The notes below the pieces were generated by a model. The model was not told where the DNA came from and searched no databases. It saw nothing but the letters and a program-made list of their open reading frames with translations. Positions 9,229-17,661 of a stretch of DNA of 64,000 nucleotides are shown piece by piece. This stretch comes from Azospirillum lipoferum. Lineage in GTDB: Bacteria > Pseudomonadota > Alphaproteobacteria > Azospirillales > Azospirillaceae. Location of the stretch: contig NZ_JALJXJ010000005.1 of assembly GCF_024170005.1 (NCBI RefSeq), forward strand, positions 186,001 through 250,000, given 5' to 3'. Position 1 is the stretch's first letter, and each line of letters starts with the position of its first letter. A program made the position numbers and the translations under genes.

Positions 9229-9735
9229 TCACTCCCGATTTCTGTCGGGAGCGGGAGCAATCATGCCGATAGGACATTTGCGATTGCCGAATGGCTGGCG
9301 CAATACGATGCGGCTGGAGAATCTCCTGATTCCGATCTCGGCCTCCAAGAGCTTTTCCATCAGCTCCTGAAACAGGGCGACGCTGGGCGTCACGATCTTC
9401 AAGAGATAATCGTAACCGCCGCTGACATTATAGCATTCGACGATCTCGGGGTGCTTGCCGATGGCCTCCTCGAATATGCGGAAGTCGTTGCGCCGATGGT
9501 CGCGGATGGTCACCTCGGAGAACACGGTGACGAAATCGCCCAGCTTCTCCAGTGCGATATCTGCATCGAACCCGCGGATCACGCCGAGTTTCTGAAGCCG
9601 CTTCGTCCGGGCGAGGCACGGGCTCGGGGTGAGGCCGACGGCGTCGGCAAGGTCGACGTTCGAACAGCGTCCCTCACGCTGGAGATGGGCGAGAATCTTG
9701 ATGTCGAACCTGTCGAGGGATACTGTCGAACGCAT
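9229..9735 (-). CDS. Lrp/AsnC-family transcriptional regulator
   Basis: A 168-residue regulator with an N-terminal winged helix-turn-helix (LDRFDIKILAHLQREGR, then VGLTPSPCLARTKRL) and a C-terminal ligand-binding RAM domain (VSGGYDYLLKI). Such proteins usually sense amino acids. It is the last gene of a minus-strand series (HAD, kinase, PLP enzyme, Lrp), starting 33 bp beyond the stop of the PLP-enzyme gene. It probably regulates that series in response to the amino compound being degraded. Confidence 0.9.
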   Translation of the reverse strand: MRSTVSLDRFDIKILAHLQREGRCSNVDLADAVGLTPSPCLARTKRLQKLGVIRGFDADIALEKLGDFVTVFSEVTIRDHRRNDFRIFEEAIGKHPEIVECYNVSGGYDYLLKIVTPSVALFQELMEKLLEAEIGIRRFSSRIVLRQPFGNRKCPIGMIAPAPDRNRE

Positions 9736-9767
9736 GGGATGATCGCACCGCCGGACGCCGATCCTGC

Positions 9768-11120
9768 CTAGTTATGTGCTGCCGCTTTTGCCTCGTCTAG
9801 CGCCTCGTCGAGTGCCTCGGTCACGAGACCGGCCTGATCCGCGGAAAGGACCAGCGGCGGCCGGATCTTGAGCACATTGTGCCCCATGGCACAGGCGCTG
9901 AGCAGGATCCCCTTGTTGCGCATCCGGTTGACCACCTGGCCGGTGAGAGCGCGGTCGGGGGTGCGTGACCGGCGGTCGGAGACAAGTTCCACCCCGACGA
10001 ACATGCCGGTCCCGCGCACGTCGCCGATGGCCTCGTGCCGTGTCGCCAGTTGGGCGATGCCGTCGCGCAGGTTATTGCCGACGGTTGCGGCGTTCGCCAT
10101 CAGCCGGTCCCGCTCGATTGTCTCCAACACGGCCAACGCCGCCGCACATGACACGGTGTTGCCCGCGAACGTGTTGAAGTATCGTGATTTTACTCCGAAT
10201 TCCGCCAGGGCGTCGGCGGTCGCCAGAATCCCCGCGATGGGCTGACCGTTCCCCATCGGCTTGCCCATGGTGACGATATCGGGAACAACGCCATGGCGCT
10301 GGAAACCCCACATGTGCGTTCCGGTCCGGCCGAACCCGGGTTGGACCTCGTCGGCGATGAACAGGCCGCCCGCCCGCTTGATCGCATCGACAGCCCCCTT
10401 CAGGAAACCCGCCGGATCGGGAAGGATCCCGTCGCTGGTGAACAGAGAGTCGACGATCATTGCCGCCGGCTTGATGCCGTGACGCCGAAGATCGGCAATC
10501 GCGGCTTCGACATCGCGGGTGAATCGCTCGGAGAGATCGGCACCCTCCGCATGATAGAGGCGCGGTGCCGGAACCAGACGGACATGCGCACCGAGATCCA
10601 CGGTTAGGCCCAGGGACGGCGAGAATTGCGACACGGTGTCCGTGATGCCGTGATAGGCGGTATCCGTCACGATCACGCCGGTCCCGCCGGTGCGGACTTT
10701 TGCGATGCGATAGGCAAGGTCGTTCGCCTCGCTGCCCGTGCAGGTCAACATCAGGTGCGAAAGCCCGGTCTCCGGAACCGTCGCCAGCAGGCGTTCGGCC
10801 AGTTCGAGGATCGTGTCGTGGAGGTAGCGCGTATTCGTGGCCAAAGTCTGCGCCTGCCGGCAGATCGCCTCGGTCACCGCCGGGTGACAATGTCCAAGCG
10901 AGGTGACGTTGTTGTAGATGTCGAGATATCGCCGACCTTCGGAATCGATCAGCCACACCCCCTCGCCGCGCACGATGTGCAGCGGGCGTTCGTACATCAG
11001 CCGATAGGCCGGGCCCAGCAAGGCGTCACGCCGTGCGATCATCGCGCTGGCGATCGGCCCCACGTCGGCGCGTCCGGGAATATAGGCGTTCACCATGTTC
11101 AGATCGGCGGTGCCGCTCAT
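9768..11120 (-). CDS. Class-III PLP enzyme: aminotransferase or phospho-lyase
   Basis: Fold-type I PLP enzyme of 450 residues. It has the class-III aminotransferase signature (GLFIADEVQPGFGRTG) and the Schiff-base lysine at about Lys287 (MGKPMGNGQP). The N-terminal LIDSEGRRYLDIYNNV and TRYLHD blocks resemble the branch containing human ethanolamine-phosphate and phosphohydroxylysine phospho-lyases. The adjoining APH-fold kinase is exactly the partner such phospho-lyases need. I infer a kinase-then-elimination route for a hydroxylated amine or amino acid; a plain transaminase remains possible. Confidence 0.85.
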   Translation of the reverse strand: MSGTADLNMVNAYIPGRADVGPIASAMIARRDALLGPAYRLMYERPLHIVRGEGVWLIDSEGRRYLDIYNNVTSLGHCHPAVTEAICRQAQTLATNTRYLHDTILELAERLLATVPETGLSHLMLTCTGSEANDLAYRIAKVRTGGTGVIVTDTAYHGITDTVSQFSPSLGLTVDLGAHVRLVPAPRLYHAEGADLSERFTRDVEAAIADLRRHGIKPAAMIVDSLFTSDGILPDPAGFLKGAVDAIKRAGGLFIADEVQPGFGRTGTHMWGFQRHGVVPDIVTMGKPMGNGQPIAGILATADALAEFGVKSRYFNTFAGNTVSCAAALAVLETIERDRLMANAATVGNNLRDGIAQLATRHEAIGDVRGTGMFVGVELVSDRRSRTPDRALTGQVVNRMRNKGILLSACAMGHNVLKIRPPLVLSADQAGLVTEALDEALDEAKAAAHN

Positions 11121-11145
11121 TGATCGTCTCCAATTCGTACGCTGG

Positions 11146-12204
11146 TCAGCAGTGGGCCAGCAGCCGGTCGCGGGCCGTGCTGCGGGAAAGATCGGCCAAC
11201 TGGGACAAAGCCTCCCATGCCGCCGGATTGTGGCGCATGATGTAGGCCCGGTTTTCGGGGTAGCGCACGACGCGCCATTCCGAGATCAGCACCGTGATGA
11301 GGTGCCGCGTCGCCATCAGGTCGGCGACGATGTCCTGTTCGACGTCGGCAAGCGGCAGAACCGCATGATAGGCACCGACGAACTGGGCAGCCCCCTCGAA
11401 CGGATCGGCATTGCCGGCCATGTGAAAGGCGGCGGCCGTCGCAACCTCGCCGACCAGCGGCGCATGCAGCATGTCGCCGAAGTCGATGATGCCCGAGATG
11501 CGTTCGTGATCGTCGGGTGCGACAAGCACGTTGTAGAAATGATAATCGTTATGGATCACCTGGGCCCGCAACGAGACGAGACGCGGCAGCACATGGTCGG
11601 TGAAGCGCGCCATGAATTCGGCGGCAAGCGTGCGGCGCGAGGGATCGGCGATGCAGTCGAGATGAGCCGCCAACCGGTGCGCCGCGGCAACGTTCCAGAG
11701 AAGGTCATGCATCGCGGCGGGATGCGCAAATCCATGCAGGGCATGGTTCAGTTCGGCGAGCCCCGCCCCCATCGCCCGGCGCTGGGTGGTGGTCCGTGGC
11801 GTCTCCCGGACCGGGACGCCGTCCAGATAGGTGAGCATCCGCAAGATGCTCTGACGCCCGTCGGTCAGCGTTGTCGTGGAATGCGTGCGTCCGTCAAGCG
11901 TCCGCACGACGCGCGGCACCGGCTGGCTCGGCGCTACGCGGGCGATATGATCGAGCGCGGCGATCTGAAAATCGATGATTGAAGCGGGTTCCGAAGGATT
12001 GCTGATCTTGAAGACGTATCGATTGCCGTCCGCCGTCTCCATGCAACAATTCTGGTCGCGCTCGCTCGCCAGCGGTCGAATGGTGCCCTCGATGCCGTAG
12101 AGGCGACCGACCAGCGCCTCCACATCGGCAAGGGAGAGGGCGGGGGCGGCGGTGCTCAGTGCCGCTGTCCTCACCGAACGCTTTTCCGGTTTCATGCGCC
12201 CCAT
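11146..12204 (-). CDS. APH-fold phosphotransferase (hydroxylysine-kinase-like)
   Basis: About 350 residues of the aminoglycoside phosphotransferase/choline kinase superfamily. Seen are the substrate/ATP lobe ending in YVFKISN, the catalytic loop VIHNDYHFYNVL, and the metal-binding IIDFGDM. The start is either ATG 12204 (MGRMKPEK) or ATG 12195; the open frame beyond both is antisense to the HAD gene. It lies 25 bp before the class-III PLP enzyme. That pairing resembles human hydroxylysine kinase with its phospho-lyase, and similar domain pairs occur in bacteria. The substrate is inferred, not shown. Confidence 0.8.
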   Translation of the reverse strand: MGRMKPEKRSVRTAALSTAAPALSLADVEALVGRLYGIEGTIRPLASERDQNCCMETADGNRYVFKISNPSEPASIIDFQIAALDHIARVAPSQPVPRVVRTLDGRTHSTTTLTDGRQSILRMLTYLDGVPVRETPRTTTQRRAMGAGLAELNHALHGFAHPAAMHDLLWNVAAAHRLAAHLDCIADPSRRTLAAEFMARFTDHVLPRLVSLRAQVIHNDYHFYNVLVAPDDHERISGIIDFGDMLHAPLVGEVATAAAFHMAGNADPFEGAAQFVGAYHAVLPLADVEQDIVADLMATRHLITVLISEWRVVRYPENRAYIMRHNPAAWEALSQLADLSRSTARDRLLAHC

Positions 12205-12230
12205 CTCGCCATTGCGGTTCGTACGGATTG

Positions 12231-12896
12231 TTAGAGCCCGAGCAGACCGGGAAGCTGGCGGACGTCGGTCAACCGATCGACGCCATAGCCGTCGAAGCTG
12301 GGTTCGTGCCCGCGATCGATAAACGCCCTGGCCATGAAGCCCAGATCGGACGCGGTCATCAGATCGTAGCGGAAGCTCGACGAGCAGTGCATGATCCGGT
12401 CCGGCCCACAGCCGAGCTGGTCGAACATATATTCGAACGTCTGCATCCGCGGCTTGTAAGAGCGCGCTTCTTCGGCGGTGTATACGGCGTGGAACGGCGC
12501 CTTGAGATGGGCGACGCTGTGTGGAATCAGATCGACCATCGAGTTCGACAGGATCACCAGCGGAAAATGCGGCGCGATCGCCTCCAGAACCTCGACCACG
12601 TTCGGATGGGGCTGCCAGGCCGGGATGGCATCGTACAGCCCAACCGCATCCGATGGGCGATAGTCGACACTGTGCGCCTTGCATGCCCGCTGAATGGAAT
12701 TCTCGACGACATTGAAGAAGGGCTTCCATTCGCCCAAGACCTCATCAAGACGATATGCCCGGAAGCTGTCGAGAAAAGCCGTCATTCGATCGGCGGGCAC
12801 ACGATCTTGGAACAGGACTTTCGCGGTCGGCCCCATCTCGAAGTTGATGAGTGTTCCGTAGCAATCAAAGCTGATGAAGTTTGGCTTGAATGTCAT
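12231..12896 (-). CDS. HAD-superfamily hydrolase, haloacid-dehalogenase type II-like
   Basis: A 221-residue HAD hydrolase with motif I FDCYGTLINF (nucleophile Asp11), motif II VILSNSMVDL, and the motif III/IV region ARSYKPRMQTFEYMFDQLG and SSSFRYDLMTASDLGF. The FDCYGT variant and the length match the L-2-haloacid dehalogenase type II group, many members of which are phosphatases. It heads the HAD-kinase-PLP-Lrp operon, so dephosphorylation of an intermediate or a side product is plausible. No specific substrate can be named. Confidence 0.85.
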   Translation of the reverse strand: MTFKPNFISFDCYGTLINFEMGPTAKVLFQDRVPADRMTAFLDSFRAYRLDEVLGEWKPFFNVVENSIQRACKAHSVDYRPSDAVGLYDAIPAWQPHPNVVEVLEAIAPHFPLVILSNSMVDLIPHSVAHLKAPFHAVYTAEEARSYKPRMQTFEYMFDQLGCGPDRIMHCSSSFRYDLMTASDLGFMARAFIDRGHEPSFDGYGVDRLTDVRQLPGLLGL

Positions 12897-13160
12897 CTCG
12901 CATTCCCGCTGTGCGTTGCTCGAAACAAGCGTATGAGTAGCGGGTCCGCAGGAAGGTCCGTTTGCAACGAGGCAGGAGCATTTTCCGCTTCAATTCAGAG
13001 ACCCTTCGGAATTTTTAAACGTGCCCTGCTCTGGTTGTTGGATACGGGTGCCCGCCACAAGGGTAAGCGAACCGCGCCTGGATCGGTTACGAAGCTCTGA
13101 GCTGGCACATTGGTGCGAAACTCGTTGGAAGCTGGCGATGTCGTGGTCTTGGCAGGTATC
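12897..13160. other. Gene-free stretch with lower GC, left flank of the IS5 remnant
   Basis: No protein-like frame was found. The segment around 13010-13030 is AT-richer than its surroundings. It should hold the promoter of the minus-strand HAD operon starting at 12896, but I cannot point to convincing hexamers. Confidence 0.4.
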
Positions 13161-13795
13161 AGAGGCGCCCCGCTGACGCCGAGACCCGCACGCCGTACAA
13201 GGCCAACGAGAGCCGCCGCCACAAGATCCCCCGCGCCCGCTGCCGGGTGGAGAACGGGTCGGCCTACGATGCGGCGCGGCGTCGACGTGGCGACCTGACC
13301 ATCTGGGTGACGCCGGAGGCGACCGCTGCCTGGGCGCCGGCGCGTTCCGGCCGGCGAGGCCGACCATCACGCTACTCGGACCTCGCCATTGAGGCTGGGC
13401 TGATGCAGCACTTGGCATTCGGACGGCCGTGGCGGCAGACCGAAGGCCTTTTGGGTTCGCGGATGCGCCTGCTCGGCCTGGACTTGCCGGTTCCGGATCA
13501 CACGGCCTTCTCCCGCCGCAGCGCCGACCTTGAGGTCGCATCGGCGCCGGTCAGGACGGACGGGCCGGTCACCGTGGTCATCGACCCCACGGGGCTGAAG
13601 GTGTTCGGCAAGGGTGAGTGGCACCTGGAAAAGCATGGCGGTCAAGCGCGCCGGAATTGGCGAAAGCTGCATCTCGCGGTCAATCCGGACACGGGTGAGA
13701 TCCTCGCCTCGGAGTTGACGTCCAACGAGGAGGGGGATGCCTCTCCGGTGGCTCGATTGCTCGACCAGATCAAGCGCCCGATCGGCGCGGTCGGT
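13160..13795 (+). mobile_element. IS5-family (IS903-like) transposase, truncated at the 3' end
   Basis: The plus-strand frame reads TPYKANESRRHKIPRARCRV, then VENGSAYDAARRRRGDLTIW, and continues through FGRPWRQTEGLLGS, the DDE blocks VVIDPTGLKVFGKGEWH and RKLHLAVNPDTGEIL. It breaks off at KRPIGAV near 13793, where a normal copy would continue into GDGAYD and the last third of the enzyme. After the break the DNA is the antisense of a sugar epimerase. The element is therefore inactive and its deletion end is fused to a host gene. Confidence 0.8.
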
Positions 13796-14867
13796 CGTCG
13801 GACTCCACCTGCGCGCCGAATTTTGCGCCAAAGTCGTCGAGATGGGCGAGTTCCGCCATACCCTCGGTAAAATCGATGCGCGGGCGCCAATCGAAGCTGT
13901 TGCGCAGCCGTGAGGAATCGGCGGTGATGTGGCGCACGTCGCCCAGTCGGTACTGTCCGGTCACCACCGGCGGCGGGCCGTTCAACGCCCTGGACAGCGC
14001 CTCGGCCATGTCGCCGACCGTGCGTGGCGTGCCGGATCCGACATTGTAGGCGGCCACGCCCTCCGTCTGCCCTTCGCAAGCGGCGACGGTGGCGGAGGCC
14101 ACGTCGCGGACATGCACGAAGTCCCGTCTCTGCCGGCCATCCTCGAAGACCCGCGGTGCCTCGCCGCGCCGCAGTGCGGAGGTGAAGATGGAGGCGACGC
14201 CGGCATAGGGGGTGTCGCGCGGCATGCCAGGCCCATACACGTTGTGATAGCGCATCATCGCGACCGTGCCGCCGGTCGACCGCGCCCAGTTGGCGGCGTA
14301 GAACTCCTGCGCCGCCTTGCTGGTGGCGTAGGCGTTGCGCGGGTCGAACGGCGTGTCCTCGGCGACGAGCAGGCTTTCGAGCGGCTGGCCGCAGAGCGGG
14401 CAGGGCGGCTCGAACCGTTGCTGCGCCAGCGCGCTTTCCAGCCGCGGCGCCGGCCGGACCCGTCCATGCTCGGCACAATGGCCGAAGCCCTCGCCATAGA
14501 CCACCATCGAACTGGCGAGCGTCAGACGGGGTACGCCGGCGCGGGCCATCGCCACCAGAAGCTCAGCCGTGCCGACATCGTTGGAGGAGGCATAGTCGGG
14601 CATGTCGTCGATGGCGACGCCCAGCCCGACCTTGGCGGCGAGATGAATGACGGCGTCGACACCGGCGACTGCCCGGTCGAGAACCGCAGCGTCCCGCACG
14701 TCGCCGATCAGCGCCTCGACGCCGGCCGGCACCATCCAGGCCGGTGGGGTGGGGTGCACGTCGGGACGCAGCGAGTCCAGGACGCGCACCTCGTGGTCAC
14801 GGCGCAGAAGCTCGGCCAGCACATGCCCGCCGATGAAACCGGCCCCGCCGGTGAGGAGAACGCGCAT
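13770..14867 (-). CDS. NAD-dependent nucleotide-sugar epimerase/dehydratase
   Basis: Extended SDR of 365 residues with the N-terminal Rossmann motif TGGAGFIGG, the active-site YATSK (after DPRNA) and a family-typical insertion carrying a CPLCG pair before AEDTPFDPRN. It should act on an NDP-sugar (epimerisation or dehydration) for glycan synthesis with the GT2 gene 7 bp upstream. The catalytic core is complete. Its last eight or so codons and its stop codon are supplied by the truncated IS5 element (the frame ends DDRPRRSGA), so the native C-terminus has been replaced. Function is probably retained because the core ends near FDWRPRIDF. Confidence 0.85.
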   Translation of the reverse strand: MRVLLTGGAGFIGGHVLAELLRRDHEVRVLDSLRPDVHPTPPAWMVPAGVEALIGDVRDAAVLDRAVAGVDAVIHLAAKVGLGVAIDDMPDYASSNDVGTAELLVAMARAGVPRLTLASSMVVYGEGFGHCAEHGRVRPAPRLESALAQQRFEPPCPLCGQPLESLLVAEDTPFDPRNAYATSKAAQEFYAANWARSTGGTVAMMRYHNVYGPGMPRDTPYAGVASIFTSALRRGEAPRVFEDGRQRRDFVHVRDVASATVAACEGQTEGVAAYNVGSGTPRTVGDMAEALSRALNGPPPVVTGQYRLGDVRHITADSSRLRNSFDWRPRIDFTEGMAELAHLDDFGAKFGAQVESDDRPRRSGA

Positions 14868-14873
14868 GCTCTT

Positions 14874-15623
14874 TTACCTCCGAACGATGGTCTGCGCCGA
14901 CCGGCCTTCGGCATTGTCGGGCTGCCGCCATGCAAGGCGGAGGAAGGTGGTCCCGATCTTCCAGGCGGCGGACAGGCTGGCGGCGAGGTCGCCGGACACC
15001 TTCGACCGGCCGCCGCGCCGGCACCGGTGATCGACCGGGATTTCCCGGCAGCGCAGGCCGGCCGCCGCCCGCATCTGCATCTCCAGGTTCCAGCCGTAGG
15101 TTTCCTCGGTCATGCCCAGCGCGCGCAGGCGGTCGACCCGCATCGCGCGCAACGGCGACATGTCGGTGAAGCGGACCCGGTAGGTCAGCCGCAGCAGCGC
15201 CCCGGCGATCCGCCCCGCCACGATCTGCTGCGGCGTCATCGAGCCGCGCTCGCGTCGCCCGCGCAGGCGCGAGCCCATGACGAAGTCAGCCTCGCCGTCG
15301 GCGACCGGCCGGATGACCTGCGGGATGAAGGCGGGCACGTCGCTGCCGTCGCCGTCGAGGAAGCAGACGATCTCCGTTCCGGGCCGGACGGCGGCCAGTC
15401 CGGCGGCGCAGGCGCGGCCGTAGCCGCGCACCGGCTGGGCCACGACACGGGCGCCCGCCGCGGCGGCCCGCTCGGCGGTCCGGTCGGTCGAACCGTTGTC
15501 GACGACGATGACCTCGCCGACGCCCTCGGCCATCACCTCCCGCACCACGTCGGCGATGGAGTCCTCCTCGTCGAGACAGGGGATGACGACGGCCACGGTT
15601 TCAAGCGGCTGCGCGCCGCTCAT
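14874..15623 (-). CDS. Family 2 glycosyltransferase
   Basis: A 249-residue GT-A glycosyltransferase resembling polyprenyl-phosphate mannosyl/glucosyl transferases. Visible are VVIPCLDEEDSI at the N-terminus, VVDNGSTDRT, CFLDGDGSDVP (metal/nucleotide site) and the acceptor-side TDMSPLRAMR and TYGWNLEMQMRA blocks. No membrane anchor is obvious. Its ATG overlaps the stop of the DUF2064 gene (ATGA), so translation is coupled. It probably glycosylates a lipid carrier used with the neighbouring epimerase. Confidence 0.88.
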   Translation of the reverse strand: MSGAQPLETVAVVIPCLDEEDSIADVVREVMAEGVGEVIVVDNGSTDRTAERAAAAGARVVAQPVRGYGRACAAGLAAVRPGTEIVCFLDGDGSDVPAFIPQVIRPVADGEADFVMGSRLRGRRERGSMTPQQIVAGRIAGALLRLTYRVRFTDMSPLRAMRVDRLRALGMTEETYGWNLEMQMRAAAGLRCREIPVDHRCRRGGRSKVSGDLAASLSAAWKIGTTFLRLAWRQPDNAEGRSAQTIVRR

Positions 15624-16336
15624 GACGCCATCACCGTCTGGCGGCGTCGCACGAACGCGCGGGTGCGTGGCGCCTCCTGCACCGGCTGACCCGCGGCGGA
15701 GAAGGGCAGTGGCCGACCGTCGAGTTCATCTTCCAGCATGGCGTAGGACCGGGCATCGTCCACGTCGTACCAGGGATCGAGCGAGATCACCGGAACGCCG
15801 ATCTTGCGCGCCCGTTCAAGCGTCAGGCTGTAGACCGTGTCGGTGCTCCAGGGGATGTCCGCGAACAGTTCGGGATGGGGCCGCGACAGGCCTATGAGCG
15901 TGTAGCCGCCGTCGAGCGCCGGGCTGATGACGGCGTTGTCGCCGGACTTGAGCGCCTGGACCGCGGCGCGGAGGATGTGGCGCGGCAGGGTCGGGCTGTC
16001 GGAGTTGACGAGGATGGCGCCGGCATGGCCCTGCGCCAGAAGGTCGGTGATGCCCTGGTCCAGCCGCCGGCCGAGATCCCCCTCGCCCTGGGGGACCAGC
16101 CCGAATCCGTCGGGAAGCAGGTGCCGCAGTTCCTCTTGGGAGCCCACCGGGGTATAGACCGCATAGCCGGGCGCGTCTCCCCCCTCCGACAGGCCGGCGA
16201 TGGTCGCGGCCAGATCGGCGATGAAGCAGCCGGAGATTTCGGCACAGTCCTCCGGCGGCAGAGGCGGCGACAGCCGGGTCTTGGACTTGCCGGGGCTGGG
16301 CGTCTTGCAGATGATGGCCACCGCTATGGTCGTCAT
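15620..16336 (-). CDS. DUF2064/TIGR04282-family glycosyltransferase-like protein
   Basis: A 238-residue GT-A-like nucleotidyl/glycosyl transferase of the TIGR04282 family, annotated elsewhere as an arsenosugar-biosynthesis-associated glycosyltransferase. Typical blocks are KTPSPGKSKTRLSPPL near the N-terminus, LVPQGEGDLGRRL, ILVNSDSPTLP and SPALDGGYTLIGL. The ATG at 16336 is chosen because the much longer frame upstream is antisense to the PLP enzyme gene. Pairing with a GT2 is usual for this family. Whether arsenic is involved here is unknown; no arsM or arsS is visible. Confidence 0.85.
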   Translation of the reverse strand: MTTIAVAIICKTPSPGKSKTRLSPPLPPEDCAEISGCFIADLAATIAGLSEGGDAPGYAVYTPVGSQEELRHLLPDGFGLVPQGEGDLGRRLDQGITDLLAQGHAGAILVNSDSPTLPRHILRAAVQALKSGDNAVISPALDGGYTLIGLSRPHPELFADIPWSTDTVYSLTLERARKIGVPVISLDPWYDVDDARSYAMLEDELDGRPLPFSAAGQPVQEAPRTRAFVRRRQTVMAS

Positions 16337-16383
16337 GGGTCGGGTCTCCGCCGGAATGAGGGAGGGCTGATCAGCGGACCTGA

Positions 16384-17598
16384 TCAGCGGGCCGGTGAAC
16401 CGGGGGCGAGCGCCTGCTCCAGGTCGCCGAACAGGTCGTCCGGGTCTTCGAGCCCGACCGACAGGCGCAGCAGGTCGTCGGGGCAGGGCGATCCTTGGCC
16501 CTCGATCGAGGAGCGGTGCTCGATGAGGCTTTCGATACCGCCGAAGGAGGTCGCCCGCCGCCAGAGATGCACATTGGCCGCCACCTTCACCGCCGCCGCC
16601 GCCCCGCCCCTGACGCGGACGGACAGCATGCCGCCGAAGCCGCCGGACATCTGGCGGGCGGCGATGGCGTGGCCGGGATGGTCCGGAAGGCCGGGATAGA
16701 GCACGGCGGACAGCGCCGGATGGCTGGCCAGCCGGCCGGCCAGGGTTGCGGCGCTGCGGCTCTGCTCGCGCACCCGCAGGTCGAGCGTCCGCAGGCCGCG
16801 CATCAGCAGCCAGGCGTCGAACGGACCAGGCGTCGTGCCGTGCTGGTCGCGGATGGCCGCGATCCGGTCCCACAAAGCCGACGGGGCCGATGCCGCCAGG
16901 GCGCCGGCGACCACATCGGAGTGACCGTTGAGGTATTTGGTCGCGGAATGCATCACGATGTCGGCGCCGCAATCGAGCGGCCGGGTCAACACCGGCGTCA
17001 CCGCCGTGGAATCGACGCAGACCAACACACCCGCGCGGTGTGCAAGTTCGGCGACGGCGGCGATGTCGGTGACGGTCCAGAGCGGGTTGCTCGGCGTTTC
17101 GATCCAGACAATGCCGGTGCGGCCCGGCCGGATGGCGCGGCCGACGGCGTCGAGGTCGGCCATGTCGGCGAAGGTCACCTCGTGCCCGTAACGATGGGCC
17201 TCGGCGAGCCAGACATGCAGCCCCCAATACATGTGCCGCGGAGCGACGATGTGGGTGGGCGATGCCGCCAGGAACAGGGTGGTGGCGGCCGCCATACCCG
17301 AGCCGAAGAGCAGCGCCTCGCGAGCGTGTTCCAGGTCGGCGATCTGACGCTCCGCCTGCTGGACCGACGCGTTGTCCTTGCGACCGTAGACATGGCCGGA
17401 GCTGTAGCCGTTGTCCGCGTCGCGCATGTAGGTGGCGCTCACGTCGATGGGCGGCGTCAGCGAGGCGGCCAGGGAACGGCCGGCGCCCAGGGCCCGCGCC
17501 GTCAGCGTGCGGGGCATCGGTGTGCGTGGCGTCAAGATTGAGGGCCTCAGGATGTTGCTCCGGTGGTCGCCGACGGGGAGGTGAAACGGGTGGCTCAT
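16384..17598 (-). CDS. Cys/Met metabolism PLP-dependent enzyme (cystathionine gamma-synthase type)
   Basis: A fold-type I PLP enzyme of up to 404 residues. It has the trans-sulfuration signature around the PLP lysine (SATKYLNGHSDVVAG) and the ETPSNPLW and GGMLSV blocks. It could perform gamma-synthase, gamma-lyase or sulfhydrylase chemistry. The first 27 residues are poorly conserved and lack a clear ribosome-binding site, so the ATG at 17517 (MPRTLTARAL) is an alternative start. It sits between sugar-transfer genes and a large membrane protein, an unusual place for sulfur amino acid metabolism. Confidence 0.85.
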   Translation of the reverse strand: MSHPFHLPVGDHRSNILRPSILTPRTPMPRTLTARALGAGRSLAASLTPPIDVSATYMRDADNGYSSGHVYGRKDNASVQQAERQIADLEHAREALLFGSGMAAATTLFLAASPTHIVAPRHMYWGLHVWLAEAHRYGHEVTFADMADLDAVGRAIRPGRTGIVWIETPSNPLWTVTDIAAVAELAHRAGVLVCVDSTAVTPVLTRPLDCGADIVMHSATKYLNGHSDVVAGALAASAPSALWDRIAAIRDQHGTTPGPFDAWLLMRGLRTLDLRVREQSRSAATLAGRLASHPALSAVLYPGLPDHPGHAIAARQMSGGFGGMLSVRVRGGAAAAVKVAANVHLWRRATSFGGIESLIEHRSSIEGQGSPCPDDLLRLSVGLEDPDDLFGDLEQALAPGSPAR

Positions 17599-17661
17599 GG
17601 GAGGGATACGGTGGTTGGCGACCCGTTGTTACAGCCCGGTCGGATTTTTTCGGGGCCGGGT

